Of a stretch of 64,000 nt of DNA, positions 52,515-61,484 are shown piece after piece. The stretch is from JBMOUD01 sp049319665. Lineage in GTDB: Bacteria; Pseudomonadota; Gammaproteobacteria; Enterobacterales; Enterobacteriaceae. The DNA lies in contig NZ_JBMOUD010000004.1 of NCBI RefSeq assembly GCF_049319665.1, positions 186,001 to 250,000 on the forward strand. The letters run 5' to 3'. A program made the translations under genes and the position numbers. Every line of letters begins with the position of its first letter. Position 1 is the first letter of the stretch. The notes below the pieces were generated by a model. It was not told the DNA's origin and ran no database searches. It was given only the letters and a program-made list of their open reading frames with translations.

Positions 52515-53450
52515 ATGGCTAACCCGCTGTACCAAAAACACATTATCTCAATCAATGATCTCAGCCGCGAAGAGCTGGAACTGGTGCTCGATACCGCCGC
52601 CAGTCTGAAAGCGAATCCACAGCCGGAGTTGTTGAAGCATAAAGTGATAGCCAGTTGCTTCTTCGAAGCATCAACGCGCACTCGCCTCTCCTTTGAAACC
52701 GCGATCCACCGCCTTGGTGCCTCAGTGGTTGGCTTTGCCGACGGCAGCAATACCTCTTTAGGTAAAAAAGGCGAGACGCTGGCAGATACTATTTCGGTTA
52801 TCGGTACTTACGTCGACGCGATTGTGATGCGCCATCCACAAGAAGGCGCAGCGCGTCTGGCGACCGAGTTTTCTGGCGGTATCCCGGTACTTAACGCCGG
52901 TGACGGGGCTAACCAGCATCCAACGCAAACGCTGCTGGATTTGTTTACCATTAAAGAAACTCAGGGCCGTTTGGATAACATTAATATCGCGATGGTCGGT
53001 GATTTGAAATATGGCCGCACGGTACATTCACTGGCCCAGGCGCTGGCGAAATTTACCGGCAACCGTTTCTATTTTATTGCGCCAGATGCGCTAGCCATGC
53101 CGAGCTATATCCTCAATTTGCTTGAAGAAAAAGGCATTGAATACAGCCTGCATGAAAGTATCGACGAGGTCGTGCCTGAACTCGATATTCTCTATATGAC
53201 TCGGGTACAGAAAGAGCGTCTGGACCCCTCTGAATACGCCAATGTTAAAGCGCAGTTTATTTTGCGTGCCACAGATTTGGCCAATGCCCAGCCCCACTTA
53301 AAAGTGCTACATCCGCTACCACGCATTGATGAAATCACCATTGATGTCGATAAGACGCCGCACGCTTGGTACTTCCAGCAGGCAGGAAATGGTATTTATG
53401 CACGCCAGGCGCTGCTAGCACTGGTTTTAAACGCTGACACTGCGCAATAA
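52515..53450 (+). CDS. pyrB: Aspartate carbamoyltransferase catalytic chain
   Basis: 311 residues as in E. coli. Carbamoyl phosphate loop STRTRLSFET near residue 53, 80s-loop SLGKKGETLADT, HPTQTLLDLFT and the C-terminal VLHPLPRIDEI. First committed step of pyrimidine synthesis. Followed by pyrI after 13 bp. Confidence 0.98.
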   Translation: MANPLYQKHIISINDLSREELELVLDTAASLKANPQPELLKHKVIASCFFEASTRTRLSFETAIHRLGASVVGFADGSNTSLGKKGETLADTISVIGTYVDAIVMRHPQEGAARLATEFSGGIPVLNAGDGANQHPTQTLLDLFTIKETQGRLDNINIAMVGDLKYGRTVHSLAQALAKFTGNRFYFIAPDALAMPSYILNLLEEKGIEYSLHESIDEVVPELDILYMTRVQKERLDPSEYANVKAQFILRATDLANAQPHLKVLHPLPRIDEITIDVDKTPHAWYFQQAGNGIYARQALLALVLNADTAQ

Positions 53451-53463
53451 GGAGAACTCCACC

Positions 53464-53928
53464 ATGACTCAAGACAACAAGCTCCAGGTTGAAGCCATCA
53501 AATGCGGCACAGTGATCGACCATATTCCCGCGCAAATCGGCTTTAAACTGCTGTCGTTGTTTAAGCTGACTGAAACGGATCAACGTATCACTATCGGCTT
53601 AAATTTGCCGTCCAATGAATTGGGCCGTAAAGATATTATTAAAATCGAAAATACGTTCCTGACCGAGCAGCAGGTTAATCAGCTAGCGGTATATGCCCCA
53701 AAAGCCACGGTTAATCGCATCGACGATTACGTAGTCGTCAAAAAACTGATGCCGACATTGCCAGACCAAATCAATGGCGTGCTGCGCTGCCCGAACAGCA
53801 ACTGCATCAGCCGTTTTGAGCCGGTCGTATCGAGTTTTGCAGTCAAGAAACGTGCCGCCGAGGTACAGTTGCAATGCAAATACTGCGAGAAGGAATTCGA
53901 ACATAACGTGGTGATGCAAGCAGACTAA
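53464..53928 (+). CDS. pyrI: Aspartate carbamoyltransferase regulatory chain
   Basis: 154 residues. N-terminal allosteric nucleotide domain (LQVEAIKCGTVIDHIPAQIG) and a C-terminal zinc domain with four Cys (CPNSNC, CKYC). Forms the PyrB6-PyrI6 enzyme inhibited by CTP. A TIR-like fragment of the TATACCC repeat (around 53953-53975) lies between pyrI and ridA. Confidence 0.97.
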   Translation: MTQDNKLQVEAIKCGTVIDHIPAQIGFKLLSLFKLTETDQRITIGLNLPSNELGRKDIIKIENTFLTEQQVNQLAVYAPKATVNRIDDYVVVKKLMPTLPDQINGVLRCPNSNCISRFEPVVSSFAVKKRAAEVQLQCKYCEKEFEHNVVMQAD

Positions 53929-54031
53929 AACGTTATACATCAAGCCGTAGATAAACTTGAAGGATGGCGGGTATACCTACTGCGCTATATACTGTCTGCT
54001 CACGTTATTTTACTCAAAACCAGGAGATATC

Positions 54032-54418
54032 ATGTCCCGTGAAATCAGTACTGAACTCGCCCCAGCCGCTATTGGTCCTTATGTTCAAGGCGTTGATCTT
54101 GGAAGCATGATCATAACTTCAGGCCAGATCCCGGTTGACCCAAAAACCGGCAATGTGGCGGAAGATATTGCCGCGCAGGCGCGTCAATCGCTAGAAAACG
54201 TACAGGCTATCGTTGAAGCCGCTGGTTTGAAAGTAGCTGATATCGTTAAAACAACCGTATTCGTGAAAGATCTCAATGACTTCGCGACGGTTAATGCTAC
54301 GTATGAAGCATTCTTTACTGAGCATAAAGCGCCATTCCCAGCGCGTTCATGCGTTGAAGTTGCCCGTCTGCCAAAAGATGTGAAGATCGAAATCGAAGCT
54401 ATTGCCGTTCGCCGTTAA
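54032..54418 (+). CDS. ridA: 2-iminobutanoate/2-iminopropanoate deaminase RidA
   Basis: 128 residues from MSREISTELAPAAIGPYVQG after AGGAGA; 25 upstream codons are not part of the family. Typical ITSGQIPVDP, KTTVFVKDLNDFATVN and the terminal FPARSCVEVARLPKDVKIEIEAIA, including the catalytic Arg. Removes reactive enamines from PLP enzymes. Same place after pyrBI as in E. coli. Confidence 0.97.
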   Translation: MSREISTELAPAAIGPYVQGVDLGSMIITSGQIPVDPKTGNVAEDIAAQARQSLENVQAIVEAAGLKVADIVKTTVFVKDLNDFATVNATYEAFFTEHKAPFPARSCVEVARLPKDVKIEIEAIAVRR

Positions 54419-54889
54419 TCGGCCGCGTTGATTATTGCGGTCAGCCTGGTGCTGACCGTAAAGCATTCCCCCTCTTTCGCTGTCATCAACAATCCCTCGA
54501 GCACATCCGGTAACAACGCTGCAAACATCAGATATTTCCCACGCTTTTATGCGATTTACCTCCATTTCGCTGTCAAACACTGTCGAGTAATGTCAGAGAG
54601 TGTAAAACCCTGAGATAAAGCGCTATCAAAGTTAAACCAACACGCTGAACACTGTATATTTACCTGTCTCAGCCATTGGTATTTTGTTACAGTTAGACCA
54701 CTTTTTTTACTGGTAATGTGCAGCAGAAATCATCGCATTGCCCGGTTGTTTGACCCCATCTCCCGCCACGGATAAGGCTGAACCTCAACGCCAATCAGTA
54801 TCGTATTTCAGTATTGGATTGTCGTGCTCCACTCAAATAAGGCGAGCACGGTGTTGAATGAATAAAAACTATGGAGTTTCTTACGTTAA
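54419..54889. other. Intergenic region ridA-yqjA
   Basis: 471 bp without a credible gene. It should contain the ridA 3' end and the yqjA-mzrA promoter; in E. coli this operon is under envelope-stress control, but no clean CpxR pair (GTAAA-N5-GTAAA) is visible here, only scattered GTAAA (near 54460 and 54603). Confidence 0.4.
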
Positions 54890-55570
54890 ATGGAAATCAT
54901 TAGCTCGCTTGTACAGGCCTTATGGCAACAGGACTATGAAACGCTAGCCAATCCCTCTTTGGTGTGGACGCTTTATTTCATTCTGTTTTTAATTATTTTT
55001 ATGGAAAACGGTCTATTACCTGCGGCATTTTTGCCCGGTGATAGTTTATTGATTTTGGTCGGCGTATTAATCGCCAAAGATGCAATGAATTTCCCACTTA
55101 CCGTTTTCCTGCTGACTACCGCCGCTAGCCTCGGCTGCTGGCTCAGTTATATTCAAGGCAAATGGCTGGGCAATACTCGCATCGTCCAAGGCTGGCTGGC
55201 GCATTTGCCAGCGCAATACCACGAACGAGCGCATCGCCTGTTCCACCGCCATGGTTTATCTGCGTTACTTGTTGCTCGTTTTATCGCCTTTGTGCGTACT
55301 CTACTGCCAACCATCGCCGGACTCTCAGGCCTGAGTAATACGCGTTTTCAGATATTTAATTGGCTCAGCGGCTTATTGTGGATCTTAATTTTGACCACCT
55401 TAGGCTATGTTCTGGGCAAAACCCCGCTATTCCTGCGTTATGAAGATGAACTGATGTATTGCCTGATGATATTGCCTCTGGCATTGCTGGTGATTGGCTT
55501 TATCGGCTCTCTCGTGGTGCTGTGGCGTAAGAGAAGAACCCAAGGTCAGAGTAAAGGGAACAATGCATAA
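54890..55570 (+). CDS. yqjA: DedA-family membrane protein YqjA
   Basis: 226 residues with the DedA pattern: FMENGLLPAAFLPGDSLLILVG, then SYIQGKWLG and RFIAFVRTLLPTIAGLSG. Needed with proton-motive force homeostasis and drug/alkali tolerance in E. coli; the family takes part in lipid carrier handling. Last base of the stop is the first base of the mzrA start. Confidence 0.93.
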   Translation: MEIISSLVQALWQQDYETLANPSLVWTLYFILFLIIFMENGLLPAAFLPGDSLLILVGVLIAKDAMNFPLTVFLLTTAASLGCWLSYIQGKWLGNTRIVQGWLAHLPAQYHERAHRLFHRHGLSALLVARFIAFVRTLLPTIAGLSGLSNTRFQIFNWLSGLLWILILTTLGYVLGKTPLFLRYEDELMYCLMILPLALLVIGFIGSLVVLWRKRRTQGQSKGNNA

Positions 55571-55983
55571 TGAGTCAGCCACAGAATGAGGCCATAAAGA
55601 ACATCGCCAAAAAGCCTTACCGCGCGTTCGTCTACGCCTCAATTCTGTTGGCTGCCGTAGGATTACTCGTCAATTTTTTCGTTTTTCCTCCAGCATCACC
55701 TATCGATAACGCGCTACAAATTAGCTCATCTCAAGTTGGCCAAGAGCTGCCAGACGGCTTTTATCTCTATCAAGGGCTAAACCAGCGCGGGATCACTGTT
55801 CAAAGTATCACTCGAAAAAACAATATGTTGATTGTTGCGCTGAGTTCATCAGCACAACGACAACAGGCGCAAAACGCGTTGAAACAAATCCTGCCCATTG
55901 GCTATGAAATTAATGTCTCCACTCTGCCGCAACAAACCGAGTGGGTAGATAAATTAGCCCACGATGACTTCCACCTTGGCTAG
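55570..55983 (+). CDS. mzrA: EnvZ modulator MzrA
   Basis: 137 residues with one N-terminal membrane anchor (AFVYASILLAAVGLLVNFFVF) and a periplasmic domain of about 95 residues. By position (coupled to yqjA) and topology it corresponds to E. coli MzrA (YqjB), which connects the CpxA/R and EnvZ/OmpR systems by binding EnvZ. Slightly longer N-terminus than in E. coli. Confidence 0.88.
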   Translation: MSQPQNEAIKNIAKKPYRAFVYASILLAAVGLLVNFFVFPPASPIDNALQISSSQVGQELPDGFYLYQGLNQRGITVQSITRKNNMLIVALSSSAQRQQAQNALKQILPIGYEINVSTLPQQTEWVDKLAHDDFHLG

Positions 55984-56098
55984 TTTTATCCAAGCTTTTC
56001 AGATTAACCTCAAGATCTCGGCAAGTTAACTATGAGAAAATAGTTTTAGGAAGAAATTGCTAATACCTCGTTTTAATTGGAAAAATGGATGTGACCTC

Positions 56099-56470
56099 AT
56101 GAAGCTAAAGCTCTCCGCTGTATTTATATTACCCGTATTGGCATTCAGTTCTGCCGCCTTCGCCGCCCCAGAAACTTGCGCTGTAAAAATCCAACAGATA
56201 AAAACTCAACTTGAGTTTGCTCACCAGCACAACAACAAAGGACAGATCGATGGGCTGCAAAAAGCGCTGACCGAGACTCAACAAAATTGTACGGATAGTG
56301 GTTTGGCCGAGAAAAAGCAGCGCCATATTGCTCAGAAACAAAAAAAGGTTGAAGAACGTGAGCAGGATTTGAAAGAAGCTCAGGCCTCAGGAAGACAAGA
56401 TAAGATTGAGAAGAAACAGGCAAGATTAGACAGCGCACGCAAAGAATTGCAGCAAGCACAGGCTCAATAA
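56099..56470 (+). CDS. yqjC: DUF1090 periplasmic protein YqjC
   Basis: 123 residues from the ATG at 56099 (MKLKLSAVFILPVLAFSSAAFA signal peptide). The mature part begins PETCAVKIQQIKTQLEFAHQH and continues as a long charged coiled coil (KKQRHIAQKQKKVEEREQD). Function unknown. First of the yqjCDEK group. Confidence 0.88.
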   Translation: MKLKLSAVFILPVLAFSSAAFAAPETCAVKIQQIKTQLEFAHQHNNKGQIDGLQKALTETQQNCTDSGLAEKKQRHIAQKQKKVEEREQDLKEAQASGRQDKIEKKQARLDSARKELQQAQAQ

Positions 56471-56618
56471 TAATGTGAGATATCCAACGTGAGAACGTTG
56501 GATTTTCGTGGAAATTCCCGCCGTTGGTTTCCGTTAGAGACGTGCATCAGCATTTGCGATCTACCGGAAACCCGCTATGGTAAATATTCGTATCAGAAAT
56601 GAATGGAGTGAAATACAC

Positions 56619-56924
56619 ATGGCTAAAAATACAACTTCCGACGATCTGCGCACTGAACTTAAATCCTTGGCGGATACACTTGAAGAAGTGCTTTCTTCAT
56701 CAACTGATAAGTCTAAAGCTGAACTAGATAAACTTCGCAGCAAGGCTGAAGGTCTGTTGAAAGATTCCCGTGAACGCTTGGGCGAAACCGGTGAGAAAAT
56801 CGCTCATCATTCGAAAGAAATCGCCAGCCGTGCTGATGATTACGTTCATGATAAACCTTGGACAGGTGTTGGTATTGGTGCCGCTATCGGCGTTGTTATC
56901 GGCGTTCTGCTAGCTCGCCGTTAA
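56619..56924 (+). CDS. yqjD: ElaB/YqjD-family tail-anchored protein
   Basis: 101 residues from MAKNTTSDDLRTELKSLADT after GGAG. Amphipathic helical body and one C-terminal membrane anchor (GVGIGAAIGVVIGVLLARR). YqjD, ElaB and YgaM of E. coli bind ribosomes at the inner membrane in stationary phase. yqjE begins 2 bp after the stop. Confidence 0.92.
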   Translation: MAKNTTSDDLRTELKSLADTLEEVLSSSTDKSKAELDKLRSKAEGLLKDSRERLGETGEKIAHHSKEIASRADDYVHDKPWTGVGIGAAIGVVIGVLLARR

Positions 56925-56926
56925 TT

Positions 56927-57331
56927 ATGGCTGAACCTTTAAAAGCACCACCTCAAGGGCCAGGAAAAGGCATATTCGATAGTGCTCAGCGCATTATCAG
57001 TGTGTTAGTTGGCATAGTCGAAACGCGGGTGCGCCTGGCCGTAGTCGAGTTAGAAGAGCAGAAAACGAACCTCTTCCAACTCCTGCTGATGGTTGGCGTC
57101 ACATTGATCCTCACCGCCTTCGGTTTAATGAGTCTGTTAATTCTGATTTTCTCAGCTATTGAGCCAGAATACCGACTCACGGCGATGGTGGTAACAACCG
57201 CTGTTTTACTGGTGCTAGCAATTATTTTTGCGGTTTGTACCCTTTCCAAAGCTAAACGTTCAATGATTCTGGGTGCGACTCGCAAACAGCTTGAAATTGA
57301 TCGAGCGTTGTTGGAAAAGGATGATGAATGA
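56927..57331 (+). CDS. yqjE: Membrane protein YqjE
   Basis: 134 residues from MAEPLKAPPQGPGKGIFD; the open frame extends upstream into yqjD without support. Phage-holin-3-like family with two membrane segments (LFQLLLMVGVTLILTAFGLMSL and MVVTTAVLLVLAIIFAVC) preceded by an amphipathic helix. Function unknown, presumably works with YqjD and YqjK. Stop and yqjK start overlap by ATGA. Confidence 0.9.
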   Translation: MAEPLKAPPQGPGKGIFDSAQRIISVLVGIVETRVRLAVVELEEQKTNLFQLLLMVGVTLILTAFGLMSLLILIFSAIEPEYRLTAMVVTTAVLLVLAIIFAVCTLSKAKRSMILGATRKQLEIDRALLEKDDE

Positions 57332-57624
57332 GCAAAAACAAGGCACCGAAACCGGCCGCCGCTATCCGTAAAGCCAGACTCTTGCGCCAAATCGAGCGCC
57401 AACGTAGCGAGCTGAGCATAGCAAGTCATGATTGGCTACAGGCTACCGAAAAAGTCGACCGCGCCTGGATTAAACTGGTCGATATGCGCAAGTATTTGGC
57501 CGTCGGTTCCAGCGTATTGGCTATCTATAGCATTCGCCATCCAAGCTTCTTGCTACGCTGGGCCAAGCGTGGGTTTGGCGTCTGGAGTACCGTGCGTTTA
57601 ATGCGCCGCACCTTTACTAAGTGA
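57328..57624 (+). CDS. yqjK: YqjK-family protein
   Basis: 98 residues, very basic (IRKARLLRQIERQRSELSIA), with one hydrophobic segment in the middle (YLAVGSSVLAIYSIRH). Corresponds to E. coli YqjK by position and character. Translationally coupled to yqjE. Confidence 0.88.
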   Translation: MSKNKAPKPAAAIRKARLLRQIERQRSELSIASHDWLQATEKVDRAWIKLVDMRKYLAVGSSVLAIYSIRHPSFLLRWAKRGFGVWSTVRLMRRTFTK

Positions 57625-57659
57625 GTAGCAAGCGATATTGCAATAGGTTACTCGCTCCC

Positions 57660-57702
57660 TAAACGGGCATGATTGAGCTTCTGAATCTTGCCCGTTTGTA
57701 TT
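57660..57702 (+). terminator. Hairpin after yqjK
   Basis: AAACGGGCA (57661-57669) pairs with TGCCCGTTT (57689-57697) and is followed by GTATTT. The loop is 19 bases. Probably ends the yqjCDEK transcript. The remaining 57703-57931 contains no gene and should hold the yqjF promoter. Confidence 0.6.
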
Positions 57703-57931
57703 TCCCCCGATCCAATCTCCCTACTTTTTTCAAGGCATACTATGCTTATTTGTAAGCATTTCGTGCCTAATTCAATTTATTTGATGAATTCAGACAGTTT
57801 TACTCGATAACAAAAATCATTAGCAACGACTACTATCTGATCATCACCCAACATGGTAGCGAAAGTGAATAATACCTGAGTGGAATAATAACCTTATTTA
57901 TCAATTAATTGCATTACATTTGGAGTCAAAG

Positions 57932-58324
57932 ATGAACAAGTTACAAAATACCGTCTTTCTGGTCGCACGTATTCTGATGCCAATCCTGTTTATTACTGCT
58001 GGTTGGGGAAAAATCACTAACTACACTGGCACTGCGGGCTATATGAGCTCAATGGGCGTACCTGGCGCGCTTCTGCCACTGACTATCCTGCTGGAGTTTG
58101 GCGGCGGTCTGGCAATTCTGTTCGGTTTCTTGACTCGTACCACGGCTATCTTTACCGCAGGCTTCACCATTTTGACTGCATTAATCTTCCACGTTGACTT
58201 CGCAAAAGAAGTTAACCAAATCATGTTCTTGAAGAACCTGACTATTGCCGGTGGCTACCTGTTGCTGTTCGCTGCAGGCCCAGGTGCTTACAGTATTGAC
58301 CGTTTGATCAAGAAAAATTGGTAA
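57932..58324 (+). CDS. yqjF: DoxX-family membrane protein YqjF
   Basis: 130 residues from MNKLQNTVFLVARILMPILF after GGAG; the open frame begins at a TTG four codons earlier. Four membrane segments and the DoxX core ILFITAGWGKI, EFGGGLAILFGFLTR and FLKNLTIAGGYLLLF. In E. coli yqjF responds to aromatic compounds through YhaJ, whose homologue lies at 59681 here. Confidence 0.92.
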   Translation: MNKLQNTVFLVARILMPILFITAGWGKITNYTGTAGYMSSMGVPGALLPLTILLEFGGGLAILFGFLTRTTAIFTAGFTILTALIFHVDFAKEVNQIMFLKNLTIAGGYLLLFAAGPGAYSIDRLIKKNW

Positions 58325-58364
58325 TCGCATTTCGTCAAATGCAAAACTCATAAGTTGATTCCTT

Positions 58365-58398
58365 AGGGCGATGTGATAACCACTTCGCCCTTTTTTAT
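58365..58398 (+). terminator. Intrinsic terminator after yqjF
   Basis: AGGGCGA (58365-58371) pairs with TCGCCCT (58385-58391), followed by six T. Directly before the repeat at 58400. Confidence 0.85.
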
Positions 58399-58399
58399 T

Positions 58400-58600
58400 T
58401 ATACCCCAAATAATTGGAGTTGTATCAAGGCGGCAAGAGCATGACAAATCAGTCTGGAACTGATTTGAACAGCGCTTTGCGCAGGCCCGCAGGGTGAGCT
58501 CCAAAGATGGAGCTCATAATCCCGATGAGCTTACTAAGCTAAGTGATCCGGGTAAGTAAGCGCAGCCAATGTAGAGACAAATTCAAGTATGACGGGTATA
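58400..58600. repeat. Intact 201-bp TATACCC palindromic repeat, inverted orientation
   Basis: Begins TATACCCCAAATAATTGGAG and ends TTCAAGTATGACGGGTATA, the reverse complement layout of the copy at 10029, with the same interior (AATCAGTCTGGAACTGATT, CAGCGCTTTGCGC, GGAGCTCATAATCCCGATGAG, written here in parts). Lies between the yqjF terminator and yqjG, whose start is 44 bp away. Confidence 0.85.
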
Positions 58601-58643
58601 TCGTTCAATATTCTTCTGCATCCACGACTCGAGGAGACGCATC

Positions 58644-59630
58644 ATGGGACAATTGGTCGAAGGTATCTGGCAAGACACGTGGTACGACACCAAATCAACG
58701 GGCGGGCACTTCAAGCGTATCGCGTCGCAGTTTCGTAATTGGATCACATTTGATGGTTCACCTGGAGAGCAAGGGCGTGGTGGTTTTGCCGCCGAGAAAG
58801 ACCGATATCATCTTTACGTTTCATTAGCTTGCCCTTGGGCGCATCGCACCTTGGTGATGCGGACACTAAAAGGCTTGGAATCGCTAATTCCTGTATCAGT
58901 GGTGCATCCGGTGATGCTTGACCGTGGCTGGACATTTGCCACCGACTTCCCCAATGCAACCGGTGATGACTTGTATCAGTTGAACTATGCCTATGAAGTT
59001 TATTTGCGGGCACAGCAAGATTACACAGGTAGGGTAACAGTGCCTATTCTGTGGGATAAACATCAGCAGACCATTGTCAGCAACGAATCTGCCGATATCA
59101 TGCGTATCTTTAATAGTGCTTTTGATGCCCAAGGTGCACGAGCCGGAGATTACTATCCAGAGACATTGCGCGGGGCAATTGATGAGGTTAATGAGTGGGT
59201 TTATCCGCACATTAACAATGGCGTGTATAAGGCAGGGTTCGCCACCAGCCAGGAAGCTTACGATGAAGCGGTTGACGGGCTGTTCAACGCGCTAGACCGC
59301 GCGGAAGCAATACTGGATAAACAGCGTTATTTAACAGGCAATACCTTAACCGAAGCCGATCTTCGCCTGTGGACGACGCTGATTCGTTTTGACCCTGTCT
59401 ATGTAACCCATTTTAAATGTGACCGCCGACGTATCAGCGATTATCCGAACTTGTTTGCTTTTCTTCGTGATATTTATCAGATACCTGGGATAGCACAGAC
59501 CGTAGATATGGCGCACATTCGCCACCATTATTACCGCAGCCACGCCACAATTAATCCGCATGCGATTATTTCGACCGGCCCGGTACAAGACCTTGATGCC
59601 CCTCACGGACGTGACGTCCGTTTCGGCTAA
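58644..59630 (+). CDS. yqjG: Glutathionyl-hydroquinone reductase YqjG
   Basis: 328 residues, as in E. coli YqjG. Xi-class GST: catalytic Cys in SLACPWAHRTLVMRTLKGLE near residue 63, VPILWDKHQQTIVSNESADI (glutathione site) and C-terminal helical domain (TLTEADLRLWTTLIRFDPVY). Reduces glutathionyl-hydroquinones. Start supported by GAGGAG. A repeat element sits just upstream. Confidence 0.95.
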   Translation: MGQLVEGIWQDTWYDTKSTGGHFKRIASQFRNWITFDGSPGEQGRGGFAAEKDRYHLYVSLACPWAHRTLVMRTLKGLESLIPVSVVHPVMLDRGWTFATDFPNATGDDLYQLNYAYEVYLRAQQDYTGRVTVPILWDKHQQTIVSNESADIMRIFNSAFDAQGARAGDYYPETLRGAIDEVNEWVYPHINNGVYKAGFATSQEAYDEAVDGLFNALDRAEAILDKQRYLTGNTLTEADLRLWTTLIRFDPVYVTHFKCDRRRISDYPNLFAFLRDIYQIPGIAQTVDMAHIRHHYYRSHATINPHAIISTGPVQDLDAPHGRDVRFG

Positions 59631-59638
59631 GCGCTATC

Positions 59639-59673
59639 ATGACTCCTTAGCCTCGTAAAAGCTAAGGAGTCAT
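59639..59673. terminator. 13-bp perfect hairpin between yqjG and yhaJ
   Basis: ATGACTCCTTAGC (59639-59651) and GCTAAGGAGTCAT (59661-59673) are exact complements with a 9-base loop, between two convergent genes. No T tract on either side; likely a shared 3' end structure. Confidence 0.6.
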
Positions 59674-59680
59674 TACCTCG

Positions 59681-60586
59681 CTATTTATCCTCGCGCTTTG
59701 CCAGCAAACGAGGTATTTCACGCAGGAACCAGGCTTTTGCCTCACCCATGCTATCGCGACGCCAGGCCATAATAATGTCGATTTCACGACTAAACTCAGG
59801 GCTGACCACTCGTAGACGACCTTCGGCAATATCCTGCTCGATCATCTCGTACGGCATCGTTGCCACCCCTAATCCCGCCAGTAACGCTTGGCGTTTTTCT
59901 TCGATAGTACTCACTGTCAGTCTCTGCTGCTTCTCGAGCAGTTGCACGGTGAGTACTGGTCGCTCGCGTGCGGTATCGGCAACAGCAATACCACGATATT
60001 TTACTCGCGTTGCATCAGATAAGGGCTCGGGTTCCAGATGAATCGGATGATCCGGCGCAGCAACATGAACCCGGGTTAATTGGTATAACTTACGACTGTT
60101 GATTTCTGATGAGGAGCGAAAATGCAAATCCGGGGCGATCACAATATCCGCACGCCCTTGCTCCAGGCGCTCCCACGCACCAGCCAGTACCTCTGTTATC
60201 AAAGACACTTGGGTATTGGCTTTTTGTGCCAGTTTTTCAATCAACGGGAACAGTTGTACCGCAGGACACAGCGCCTCACATACAATCGTAATATGCGTTT
60301 CCCATCCGCGGGCCAAGGCTTCCGCATCTACCGTTAATTTATCGGCGGCCTCAAGCAATACACGTCCGCGTTCGAGCAGCATTCTGCCGACGTTAGTGAA
60401 TTTTGTTCGATGACCAGAACGGTCAAACAGCACAACATCTAGCTCCTCTTCGAGTTTCTGCATGGTATAACTCAATGCAGAAGGGACACGGCCCAACTCA
60501 TCGGCCGCCGCCGCAAAACTGCCGCGTCGATCGATAGCGTCCATGACCCTCAATGCTTCAAGTGTTAACGCGCGGTCTTTGCCCAT
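59681..60586 (-). CDS. yhaJ: LysR-family regulator YhaJ
   Basis: 301 residues. HTH region KDRALTLEALRVMDAIDRRGSF, AAAADELGRVPSALSYTMQKLE and VVLFDRSGHRTKFT, then the LysR effector domain. Matches E. coli YhaJ in sequence and neighbours. YhaJ activates yqjF-type genes and virulence genes in response to aromatic compounds. Divergent from yhaK with 114 bp between starts. Confidence 0.93.
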   Translation of the reverse strand: MGKDRALTLEALRVMDAIDRRGSFAAAADELGRVPSALSYTMQKLEEELDVVLFDRSGHRTKFTNVGRMLLERGRVLLEAADKLTVDAEALARGWETHITIVCEALCPAVQLFPLIEKLAQKANTQVSLITEVLAGAWERLEQGRADIVIAPDLHFRSSSEINSRKLYQLTRVHVAAPDHPIHLEPEPLSDATRVKYRGIAVADTARERPVLTVQLLEKQQRLTVSTIEEKRQALLAGLGVATMPYEMIEQDIAEGRLRVVSPEFSREIDIIMAWRRDSMGEAKAWFLREIPRLLAKREDK

Positions 60587-60700
60587 CGCAAGTCTCTGTC
60601 AGGAAATTTGAATATAGTCACCAGATTAACTGGCTTACAATCGAGCGTCCAGACGCTTAACATTTACTTCATCGACAATTTTCATCACTGAGCCGCCGCC

Positions 60701-61405
60701 ATGATTAAAAGTAGAACAGCAAAAGAGTGCGGAAAAGCCGACTTTGGTTGGCTGCAGGCACGTTATACCTTTTCCTTTGGGCACTATTTCGACCCAAAAC
60801 TAATGGGGTATGCGTCGTTACGCGTATTGAATCAAGAAGTCTTGGCGCCCGGAGCCAGCCTTCAACCTCGAACCTATCCGCGCGTTGATATCCTCAATCT
60901 GGTGTTGCAAGGGGAAGCTGAGTATCGCGACAGCGATGGCAATATTATTACTGTTGCCGCAGGAGAAGCCGCTCTGCTCTCAACCCGAGCTAACGTCAGC
61001 TACAGTGAACATAATATAAGCAATACCCATGCGCTGACCAGAATGCAGCTATGGCTGGATGCTTGCCCACAGCATGAGAATCCATTGCTACAAAAGTTGC
61101 AGCTTAATGGCGATGCTTATCAGCTATTGGCGTCACCAAACGGCAAAGACGGCAGCCTGCAACTGCGCCAAGAGGTGTGGATTCATCAGCTTGATTTACA
61201 GCCGGGTGAGCAACAGACGCTAACGATTAACGGCCCCCGCGCTTACCTACAATCAATTCACGGTCAGGTTGATGCTATCGGCAACGAGAGCAACGATTGC
61301 CAAAAACTGGTATGTGGCGATGGTGCATTTATCCATCTGGAAAATAAAATCACGGTAAAAGCGCAGACGCCATTGCGCGCCCTGTTGATTGACTTGCCGG
61401 TGTGA
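60701..61405 (+). CDS. yhaK: Pirin-like bicupin YhaK
   Basis: 234 residues (E. coli 233). KECGKADFGWLQARYTFSFG, HYFDPKLMGYASLRVLNQEV and PRTYPRVDILNLVLQGEAEY are the pirin N-terminal cupin; the second cupin ends GDGAFIHLENKITVKAQTPL. E. coli YhaK is a redox-sensitive cytoplasmic marker. Divergent from its probable regulator YhaJ. Confidence 0.94.
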   Translation: MIKSRTAKECGKADFGWLQARYTFSFGHYFDPKLMGYASLRVLNQEVLAPGASLQPRTYPRVDILNLVLQGEAEYRDSDGNIITVAAGEAALLSTRANVSYSEHNISNTHALTRMQLWLDACPQHENPLLQKLQLNGDAYQLLASPNGKDGSLQLRQEVWIHQLDLQPGEQQTLTINGPRAYLQSIHGQVDAIGNESNDCQKLVCGDGAFIHLENKITVKAQTPLRALLIDLPV

Positions 61406-61424
61406 TCCACTTTTACATCGAAAA

Positions 61425-61461
61425 CAAATGAGAAAAGCCCGCGTAACTGAGGTTACGCGGG
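61425..61461 (-). terminator. Intrinsic terminator of the hcp module
   Basis: On the minus strand CCCGCGTAAC-CTCA-GTTACGCGGG (61461-61438), a perfect 10-bp stem, is followed by CTTTTCTC and further T residues. It lies 24 bp after the last gene of the module and also separates it from yhaK. Confidence 0.82.
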
Positions 61462-61484
61462 GAAATATCCAGCATATACAGTCT